Shown here: one piece after another, positions 47,670 through 58,800 of the stretch | How positions within the stretch are numbered: the first letter of the stretch is position 1 | Layout: each line of letters opens with the position of its first letter | Assembly (NCBI RefSeq): GCF_021730395.1 | Contig: NC_069373.1 | Span: forward strand, 10,248,001-10,312,000 | Length of the DNA: 64,000 nucleotides | Source of the DNA: Mercenaria mercenaria | Taxonomy: Eukaryota > Mollusca > Bivalvia > Venerida > Veneridae | Direction of reading: 5' to 3' | The notes under the pieces: model-generated | The model's database searches: none | What the model was told of the DNA's origin: nothing | The model's input: the letters and a program-made list of their open reading frames with translations, nothing else | Position numbers and translations under genes: made by a program

Positions 47670-48303
47670 GCAAAAACTAGAATGTGTCTGTAGGACACAG
47701 GGTGTGCCCCCCACTAGTACATTTGTCACAAATAAGAGGAAATAATTCAAATTTTTGAGTGAGGCACATAATTAGGTGAAAATGTGCATTTTTTTACTAT
47801 TTCAGGGGTCATAACTCTGGAAATAGGGGGCGGAGCCAGATGAAAAATAGGAGATGCATAAGTTCATATCATGATAAAGACTCATGCAAGGTTTCATCAA
47901 TTTATATCAAATACTTTTTGAGCTAGGCGTGTCACAAGGTGAAAATGTGCATTTTTGACTATTTCAGGGGCCATAACTCTAAAAATAGGGGGCGGAGCCA
48001 GACGAAAAATAGAACGTGCAAAAGTTTGTATCATGATAAAGACTCATGCAAGGTTTCATCAATTTATATTAAATACTTTTTGAGCTAGGCGTGTCACAAG
48101 GTGAAAATGTGCATTTTTGACTATTTCAGGGGCCATAACTCTAAAATTAGGGGGCGGAGCCAGACGAAAAATAGAAGGTGCGCATGTTCATACCATGATA
48201 AAGACTCATGCAAGGTTTCATCAATTTATATCAAATACTTTTTGAGCTAGGCGCGTCACGAACCACCGACGGACAAGAGCAAATCTGTATGTCCCAACCA
48301 GGG

Positions 48304-48340
<37 letters not shown>

Positions 48341-48350
48341 GCACAAAAAT
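47670..48350 (+). mobile_element. HINE/pearl-like element, family F, 3 monomers and G35 run
   Basis: The 5' core reads AGAATGTGTCTGTAGGACAC, then AGGGTGTGCCCCCCAC. Monomers of 162-163 bp follow (GTGAAAATGTGCATTTTT at 47,776, 47,939 and 48,101). The 3' end has CCACCGACGGACAAGAG and then a run of 35 G (48,305-48,339) leading to TGCACAAAAATG. GTGTGCCCCCC at the 5' end is complementary to the G-run plus TGCAC. Confidence 0.85.
48305..48339 (+). repeat. Homopolymer run of 35 G
   Basis: Uninterrupted G35 at the 3' terminus of a family F element. Strong G-quadruplex potential; the length in any assembly is doubtful. Confidence 0.95.
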
Positions 48351-49837
48351 GTGGTAGCCACATAATAGACAAAGGCATTATGAGCCTTTAAACAATGACA
48401 GTTAACATATTAAAACAATGGTTAACATATTTCTTTCTTTGTGATATGTTCAATCATGCAGCTAAACAATTTTGATTATTTTCAAACTGTAATATTTCCT
48501 GTCACATCAATTACTGGTAACATTATAGTATGTTCAAAGCTAGGATATTCTGAAAACTGACATTAACTAGGACTTTTTCAAACATGCTTAACAATGTTAG
48601 GCTTACATCTGAAATAAACTTAGGTTGAAAACAGTAAATTTATAACTTGTATTACCTTGTACTGCATACAATATTACAATTCAAGTTTTATTATTATAAA
48701 CAATGGACAGGATACTCTGCTTGCTTAGGACAGATTTAAATTTAGTAACCTAATATAGTTCCAAAATTAATTTATTAGTACAGAGGGTAGGATGTAATGT
48801 TCTGTTCAGTTAAAAATTAGTTCAGTGCGTATAAACCTAAAAAAAGGCAGTGTTTCTGGATTTCTAAGCATTTCTTCTGTATGTTGTTCAAACTGGAGAT
48901 CTTTGGAGCACTAGGAGGACGAGCTACTAGCCTAAATATTTTCCTTGAAATTATTTAACAAAATAAAATGCATACAACATGTAAGAAGTTGAAAAGAAAA
49001 GTATTTTCAGTTTCTTGTGCACAAATACAGTTTAAACTGCTGACCCTACTATTTCATTTTACTTTGAAACAGAATTTAATAAGCCTCCATAAATCTTTAA
49101 AGCTTGCATGCCTCTAGATTTATGCCAAGTTTTCAAAATTTAGGAAATGCTTTCATTAGTAGTAGTAGTAATAGTAATAAAAAGAAAATTATTTATGAAG
49201 TGATTCTGTGCTTTTTAGTACAAACACACTTTTTTATCAATAACAGGTGCAGAAACTATCAAAAGCACTAGTCATGCTATTGAAACTACATGTAGATGCA
49301 AAGTTGAAAGAACTTTGCTTTATTTTATATGGTACACATTAACTATATCTACAAAACAAAACTGGTTTATCATTTTAAATCTAATATCAATTGTGAATCT
49401 GTTTTCAAAAAATTGAATAGAAGTCCATCCCGAGGTATGTCACTTTAAGGCGCTGTGTAATCCTTTTTGAAATAAAAAGTGATCAAACAAAATTGCAGAA
49501 ATTTTGCACTACGATACATTTAACAATTTTCATTGGGGAAAAGTGTATTATTTTATGACTGTCTCAATAACCTGTATGTGACCTTGTAGATGAAAAATGT
49601 TTCTTTTCTGTTGTTATTCTGGTAGTAGACAATCATGAAGTACCTAATATGTAACTTGCTTGTGTAGTAGTATAAAACTATTTCATCATAAAATATTCAA
49701 TTGACTCTAACATACATGCAAACTAAATCTGTCCATTGCTGTGCACACTCTTCTAAAAGTTAAAGATTTCTTCTCCTTTCAGTTGTGAGGTAAGTTATTA
49801 CTGGTGCTACAAGATCGCGAGGATAATAAGTAGATGT
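48351..49837. other. Downstream flank of UBA3
   Basis: Presumably includes the UBA3 3' UTR (minus strand). A minus-strand AATAAA lies at 49,319-49,324, about 510 bases past the stop, and could be its poly(A) signal. No other gene supported. Confidence 0.35.
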
Positions 49838-52800
49838 TCATTCCATGTTTGAGCCGAGACTAAGTTTAAATGTCACAGTCATAGGTGTGGTAGGGTCTGC
49901 CACATACAGCTCCTGTCCATTCACTATACCCAGATCTGAAATCAGAACATATATATACATGTTTGTGGTAAATGTAGTCTTACAATGTCTGAGGAAGAAT
50001 TTAATATAAATGGTGATCTCCGACCTGAGACCAAACATATACATTACATAATATTAATATCCCTAGCCATCAACATTTATAGTATTTGTAACTCTTTAAA
50101 TTATGAAAAACCACATCAGAAATTCTTATAATTGGTCAATTATAGAGAACTGACCTTTGAAATATTCTCCATACCCTTGTATCTTATATTTTCATCTGTC
50201 AGTGATACAGCAGCTTAAACTTTACCCTGCTGAATTTCTAAAACGGACTGGTCCATCCTTCAATTTGGGCAGTACCATTTATTATTCAAAGGGGTTTTCG
50301 CTGAAAACTTAGTGACTGAATCACAAACAGTGCAGACCATGATGTGCAGGCTGATGGTGGTCTGCACTGGTCGCAAAGGCAGAAACACTTGCCGCCAGCA
50401 GGCTAAAGGTTAACTTCACAAACAAATCTTGACAATTTTGGTTATTCAGGGAGCTTCCTAGTAAGGACAATTTAACTATATACAATGTACTTTCATCAAG
50501 GCAGGAGAGAGCCTAACTTGACCCTATAACTTGTTATGCTGTAATGCATTAAGCAGACAAATATACTAACTGCTATAGAAAACATTATTTTACTGATATT
50601 TTAGCACACCTTAAATACATGTTACCAACTGCATTTCCTTAACCTTTAGCCTGGTGGCGGCAAGTGGTTTTGCCTTTGCGGCCAGTGCAGACCAAGATCA
50701 TCCTTCACATCCGTGCAGTCTGATCATGGTATGCACTGTTCGCTATTCAGTCAGTAAATTTTCAGTGAACACCCCTTCAAATAATAAATGGTACAGTCCA
50801 AATTGAATGAAGGACCAGTCCATTTTAGAAATTTAGCAGGCTTAGGGTTAACCTACCTCCTAAAGTTTTCTTCAGATTTTCTCGTGTTTTCTCTTCAATA
50901 GATTTAACTGTTGGCATGTATAATGTTTTATTCTTTCCATGAACATTCGCTGTTAAACCAGGGGACTTCATCTGACTGTCAAAATAAAGTAAATCCTGCT
51001 GTGATTTCATTTTCATCAAATGTCTGAAAACATGCACTAGAGTTCCAATGGATACAAAACTTTTCCATCGTATGCAAAGATATGTACCACAAACTTGCAG
51101 GATAAGCTGTTAGAGAAAAAGCACTTTCATACTTTACTTTCTATCAAATATTTTCATTTACTGTTTGTTAATACCAGTTTGCCAAAACAATTTTGTTTTA
51201 TTGCCTAATGCTTTCTATAAATTGATGTTTAATTTCATTTTTACTCTTTTTGCAAATTCTATTACTAAAAAGTTTTAACTGCTGTCCTCTACACTGAACT
51301 GTTACATGCCAAGAAGCAGTGCACAAAATTCTCTAAATGACATCACACAGCTTTTAAAACCAACCATGATCACTTGAAGATGTGTTTGATATCAACAGCT
51401 GTAACAGTTATACACGTTTATTTCTTTTCAAATTAGTGTTTATTATTGCCCATTTTTCGGAATGTTTGAAATAATAAAACATTTGGAAACAGTATACAGG
51501 ACAACATTTGGAACTGCTGCACTCAGCCTATAAAGATCTAAAGATCTTTTCAGCTTACTTTCATACTGGTGGCTGAGAAATTTCAGTACAATTGTAAAGA
51601 ACAACTTACTATTCTGCACTTTCTTGCAGGAAGTTAATAATGTCTTGTAGTTTGTCAGACTCGGAGAATGTGAGTGACTTCGGTATCTTACTGCACGCCA
51701 TACAATCATCCTGTCATAGAAATATACAAACAACAAAGATATTTCAGGAATAAGTTGTTTTATTTCAGACACCACAACTAGCTTGCAGTGGACAGCTAAT
51801 CAAAAGATGGGACATTTAAACATCAGTGCTTTCATTGGCGATTTAATACATGAAATTTCATTTTGACATTTATTTTCCTCCGCTGATTTGTAATGACCGT
51901 GTAATATCCTTGAACCCATCTCAGTTAACCAACGGCTATTCAGTGGAAAAACAAGTGAATGAAGTATTGTCATGCAATACAAAGTCCCCTACTGGAAGGA
52001 ACCTAATTTTTCCCTACTGCAGAATAACATAATGAACTGATGTCTGTCAATAATACTATATGTACTATATATACAATATGTTACAACAAAATATGGATTA
52101 AAATTTGTATATATAATAATATATATATGCATTAAAATGTACAAAAACCTACAAATCTATAAATGTAAACAAGCATGCTAGAATGTCACAATATATGCCC
52201 ATCATAGCATATTTCTTTACACTAGCGTCTGGATTTTCATATGGAATTTTTTTGGCCAATTATAAAAAAGTTATAATATAAGTTATTTTTAGTAACAACA
52301 AAAGGGGGATTAATCCTAAACAAGAGCTGTCTCCGTAGGATGACACATGCCCCCAATGGCACTTTGAATGAATAGTTATGGCCGATGTTAAGAGTTTAGG
52401 ACCTTTGACCTACAGAGCTGGGTCTTGCGCGCGACACATCGTGTTACTGTGTCACACATTCATGCATAGTTATTTTAAAATCCATGCATGAATGACAAAG
52501 ATATGGACCGGACATGCCCATCAATGCACTATCATGAAAAATGATCTTTAACGTCTGAGTGTGACCTTGACCTTTGAGCTACGGACCTGGGTCTTGCGTG
52601 TGACACGTCGTCTTACTGTGGTACACATTCATGCCAAGTTATTTGAAAATCCATCCATCAATGACAAAGGTATGGACCGGACACGCCCATCAATGCACTA
52701 TCCTTTAACATCTAAGTGTGACCTTGACCTTTGAGCTACGAACCTGGGTCTTGCGCATGACACATCATCTTACTGTGGTACACATTTATGCCAAGTTATT

Positions 52801-55800
52801 TGAAAATCCATCCATCGATGACAAAGATATGGACCGGACACGCCCATCAATGCACTATCCTTTAACGTCTAAGTGTGACCTTGACCTTTGAGCTACGGAC
52901 CTGGGTCTTGCGCACTGCACGTCGTCTTACTGTGGTACACATTCATGCCAAGTTATTTGAAAATCCATCCATCGATGACAAAGATATGGACCGGACACGA
53001 AAATTGCGGACGGACCGACAGACTGACAGACCGACAGACGGTTCAAAAACTATATGCCTCCCTTTGGGGGCATAAAAAAAATCTATATAAGTCCAAATAA
53101 AACTCTTTGCCAGTTAGAGATAGATCAAAATACACCTAAAAATTGGATGTAACAAGCTTGTTGTACCACAGAAAAGTGGTTTCGATCCTTCCTGATTTTT
53201 CCTTACAGCCAGTAATAGAAAAGTTACAATATAAGCTATTTATAGTAACAACAAAGGGAAGTAATTCTAAAAGCAAGGGTGCTTCATGGTGGTGAACATT
53301 TGTGCCAAGTTAAATGAAGAAAAAATGCTCAGGACAAAGTCATTCTTGAATTTGACCTTTGACCTCTAAGTGTGACCTTGACCTTTCAGCTAAGGGCCTG
53401 GGTTTTGCACATGACACGTTGTCTCATGCAGTGGAACATGTATGCCAAGTAATACTGTAATCACTTGATGGATACAGAGTTCTGGACCAGACAGGAAAAA
53501 ACCCTATTGACCTCCAATTGTGACCTTGAGCTAGGAGTCCAGGTTTTGCGCATGACAAGTCGTCTCATCATGGGAAACATTTATGCAAAGTAATATTGAA
53601 ATCCCTTGATGGATGACAGAGTTCTGGACCGGACAGGAAAAAAGCCCTGTTGACCTCTGACCTCCAATTATGACCTTCAAGCTAGGGTTCTGGGTGTTGC
53701 GCATATCACGTCGTCTCATCATGGGAAACATTTGTGCCAAGTAATATGAAAATCCCTTAATGAATGACAGAGTTATGGACTGGACACGAAACAGACCCTG
53801 TTCATGCCATGTTAATATTTGATTGCCAAGTAAGACCTTGACCTTTGAGCTAGGGGTCTGAAAACTGCGCACGACACATAGTCTTATTATGAGGTACATT
53901 TGTGCCAAGTAATATTAAAATCCCTTCATAGGTGGCAGAGGTATGGACCGGACAGGAAAAAAGCCCTGTTGACCTTTGACCTCCAATTGTGACCTTGACC
54001 TTTGAGCCACAACAAATTCCTTAATTTTATTGCTACTGAATCAATACAGTGATTTTTTACATCAAATATATCACAAACCAGTAATGTAACATATGAGGAC
54101 AGTGTTTCTAACAAATAAAAGAAAAAGTTACCTTTCTTTCAGCCTCAAATGTATATGTATATATTCCTTCTGTGTCATTGAAATTCATGTAGTTGTTTAG
54201 TGGCATACAGCAACTGAAACACAATTTAGAATTTTTTTATTAACTGTTACCCTGCTGTATTTCTAAAATGGACTTGTCTTTCATTCATTCTGGGCAGTAC
54301 CACAAAATCACTTGCCGCTAGCAGGCTAACAGTTAAGATGCAAAAATTGGTACTTATCATTTCTATAAACATGGTCTAATTGTGGAATTTGTAAAAGGCA
54401 TGTATGCAAGCAGGTTTTCCTTGTCATTCAAATGCTGTAGTTACCAGGGAAATTTTTACTTGCAACATCTATATAACTGAGCCACGCCATGAGAAAACCA
54501 ACATAGTGGGTTTGCGACCATCATGGATCAAGACCAGCCTGCGCATCCGCGCAGTCTGGTCAGGATCCATGCTGTTCGCCATCAGTTTCTCTAATTGCAA
54601 TAGACTGAAAGCGAACAGCATGGATCCTGACCAGACAGCGCGGATGCGCAGGCTGGTCTGGATCCATGTTGGTCGCAATCCCATTATGTTGGTTTTCTCA
54701 TGGCACGGCTCAATTATTAGAATCAGTTTGAACTGTGTCAAATATGTTTCATACAGTTTGCTCTTGTGAAGGTTTTAGATTCATGTATCTAAAAAATTTG
54801 TTTTACACCGACTTCAGAACTGTACAGGTTCTCAGCTACTATATAAAGACCATGGCAATACACTAGATAGTAAATGTATTCTGTGTAAGTCTTTATATCA
54901 ACTGTATTTTGGTATAAATTTTGGTATAGATGAAACAAGAGCTGTCACAGAAGACAGCAAACTCGACTATTTCGATGCCGGATAGTGAAACTGGGCACAT
55001 CTGAGGAAGCTGAAGCTGTCACTTGAGTGTTTAATGACACCAATGGTGGATGAAGATATTGCACATTAGCTTGAGTCTGTGTCAAAAAAATTTAAGTAAT
55101 AAGAGAGATAAAGATAAAGTGTATCAAAACACTAAATAAGTATAATTCTAAGCAAAAGGGGGCATAATTCATAAAATATTGGTGCAAGAGTTATGCACCT
55201 TGTGTCATATGATATGGGTGATGATGTGGAACAACTACTTCAAGTTTGAATCAAATCCATTTAGTAACTAGAAAATGCTTTTGTAAAAAAGCGCATGTCT
55301 CCCCCAATGCAAAGTCCTCTAGGCAAGAAGTCAATAGGGGTCAGGAGCGAAAGTCAAATAGACACTGATGGTTGGCTGCAATAGGGATCATCTACTTGGC
55401 ATGTCCAGTCATCCCGCTAAATTTCAACACTCTTGACCTAGTGGTTCTCAAGTCACTGTTCAGGCTCCTGTGACCTTGACCTTTGATCAAGTGACCTCAT
55501 AATAAATAGGGGTCATCTACTCTGCATGTCCAATCATCCTATTAAGTTTCAACATTGTAGGTCAAGTGGTTCTCAAGTTATTTCCAAAAAATGATTTTAC
55601 ATGAACAGGCCACTGTGACCTTGACCTTTAATAGACTGACCCCAAAATCAATAGAGATCATCTACTCTGCATGTTCAATCATCCTATGAAGTTTCAACGT
55701 TCTGGGTCAAGTGGTTCTCAAGTTATTCATCGGAACTGGTTATCAATGTTCAGGCCCCTGTGACCTTGACCTTTAACGGAGTGACCCCAAAAACAATAGG

Positions 55801-58800
55801 GGTCATTTACTCTGCATGAACAATCATCCTGTGAAGTTTCAACATTCTGGGTCGAGAGGTTCTCACGTTATTGATTGGAAATGGTTTTCCATGTTCAGGC
55901 CCCTGTGGCCTTGACCTTTAACAGAGTGACCCTAAAATCGTTAGGGGTCATCTACTCTGCATGACCAATCATCCCATGAATTTTCATCATTCTGGGTCAA
56001 GTGGTTCTCAAGTTACTGACTGGAAATGGTTTTCAATGTTCGGGCCCCTGTGACCTTGACCTCGCACAGAGTGAATCCAAAATCGTTAGGGGTCATCTAC
56101 TCTACATGACCAATCATCCTATTAAGCTTCAACATTCTGGGTCAAGTGGTTCTCAAGTTACTGATTGGAAATGGTTTTCAATGTTCAGGCCCCTGTGACC
56201 TTGACCTTTGATGGAGTGACCCCAAACTCAATAGGGGTCATCTACTCTTCATGATCAATCATCCTATGAAGTTTCAACATTCTGGGTCAAGTGGTTCTCT
56301 AGTTACATGTGTATTGATCGGAAATGGTTTTCAATGTTCAGGCCCCTGTGACCTTGACCTTTGACAGAGTGACCTCAAAATCAATAGGGGTCATCTACTC
56401 TTCATGACCAATCATCCTATGAAGTTTCAACACTCTGGGTCAAGTGGTTCTCTAGTTATTGATCGAAATGGTTTTCAATGTTCAGGCCCCTGTGACCTTG
56501 ACCTTTGACGGAGTGACCCCAAAAACAATAGGGGTCGTCTCAACCAGCAGCCCTACAACCCTATGAAGTTTGAAGGTTCTAGGTCAAATGGTTCTCCAGT
56601 TATTGCTCGGAAATGAAGTGTGACGTACGTACGGACGGACGGACAGGGCAAAAACAATATGTCTCCTGGGGGAGACATAATAACTAAGATATAGTGAAAA
56701 TGCATCAAAATTAACCTTAAATTCTACGTAAAAGGGGGCATAATTCAGGAAAAATTGGTACCAGAGTTATGCACCTTGTGTCATATAATGCGGGTGATAA
56801 GGTGGAACAACTATTTTAAGTTTGAATCAAATCCATTTAGTAATAACTGAGATAGAGTGAAAGTGCATCAAAACTTGAACCTGAAATTCTAAGTAAAAAG
56901 TGGGTGATAATTCATGAAATATTGATGTGAGAGTTATGATCCTTGTGCCAGATGATGTGGGTGATGAAGAATAACTATTTTAAGTTTAAAGCAAATCCAT
57001 CACGTAATTACAGAGATAAGGAGAAAAAAGAAGAGGTGTAAAAAAACTTTAACCAAGGTGGGGACGCGGAAAGATGCCCACGCCGGGGTGAGTAGGATAG
57101 CTCTCCATATACTTAGTATAGTCAAACTAAAAACTAATTTGTCCTCAAACCATTGTAATTACTAACATAATATTTAAACAAATAAAACTCCTATTACCTT
57201 GTTGCTATTTTAAAGACTTCTGTGGCACAGGCAGCTGAAATGATAAACAATGCAATTCTGTAAGCATTTATCTACCAAGGACTTCTTGATCTATATTTCT
57301 TGCATGTCTGGCACAATTAATTAGTCAACATCCTCCATTTAAAAAGAAGTTTGTATCCACAGGACATACAAGTTTTAATGGAAAAATTCACCCTAAGCTT
57401 TTAATTAATTATCATTTCTCTGACTTCCGTACATTCTGTTTTAAGTATATTCTTATTTACCAAGTACAATATGTTTCCAAGCGTGTACAAGATTGAGATT
57501 GCCCAACATGGTAGACAGAAATGCCAAAATTTGGATGCAAACTAAAATCACAGCTCTACTGGGTCAGTTCCGAAAAGAAAATATGCGACAAAAGTGTAAT
57601 GCTGACTTGTGATCTGTTTTAAGTCCATTCTAAAACAAAATCTAAAACCCCCTCTGAAACTCACCAAAACCCCTAAAATGACCATGGTGAAAGTCCCACA
57701 ACCTTTCTTAGAAGAATTCTAGTGAAACCCTGATCAACTGACAACTTACCTAGTATATGTGCATATTCTTAATTTTCTAACTATTATTCTGACTGCCAAA
57801 AAGCAATGCACACTATACACAGTCATTCTAACATCAAACTTACAGCACTTTCTTCACAGTTTCTCATCTTATGGCTACTAATGTACATGTATAGTCATTT
57901 GTCTCATAATTACAAGAAATAGATGTTGCAATGCTGAAAGATATGACTTCCTTATCAGAGATGGCAAGGTCTCAAACAAAAACCTAGGTAATGTAAAACA
58001 GGATTTGCGCACATATTTTATATGTGTCTCATATCTTTGACAAAAACTTACAATACTGTTAAGGGCTGACTAAATATGCTGAAACTAGTCTGAATACTTC
58101 ATTCGCTCATTACACAGTTTGTGTGACATGTCTGACAAGCTGCCTTCAGGCACACAACTCTAAACCTGATGGTCATTATGGCCCTAGATTGTTTCAAGTT
58201 TTTCATACTGCTATATAAAGACAAGAGGACCATGATGGTCCTGAATCGCTCACCTCTTCCCACATGACCCAGTTTTGAGTATGACATCGTTTTTTCTATT
58301 ATTTGACATAGTGACCTAGTTTCTGAGCTCATGTGACCCAGTTTTGAACTTGACCTAGATATTATCAAGATAAAAATTCTGACCAATTTTCATGAAGATC
58401 CATTGAAAAATATGGTCTCTAGAGAGGTCACAAGGTTTTTCTATTATTTGACCTATTGACCTAGTTTTCGAAGGTACGTGACCCTGTTTTGAACTTTACC
58501 TAGATATCATCAAGGTGAACATTCTCACTAACTTTCATGAAGATCTCATGAAAAATATGGCCTCTAGAGAGGTCACAAGGTTTTTCTATTTTTATACCTA
58601 CTGGCCTAGTTTTTGACCGCATGTGACCCAGTTTCTAAACTGACCTAGATATCATCAAGATGAACATTCAGATCAATTTTCACGAAGATCCATTGAAAAA
58701 TATGGCCTCTAGAGAGGTCAAAAGATTTTAATAATTTTAGACCTACTGACCTAGTTTTTGACCGCAGTTGACCCAGTTTCAAACTTGATCTAGATATCAT

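Noticed and set aside
48880-48960. Minus-strand coding exon (PPSAPKISSLNNIQKKCLEI)
   Set aside because: A short protein-like frame without clear splice sites or a recognisable family; likely chance.
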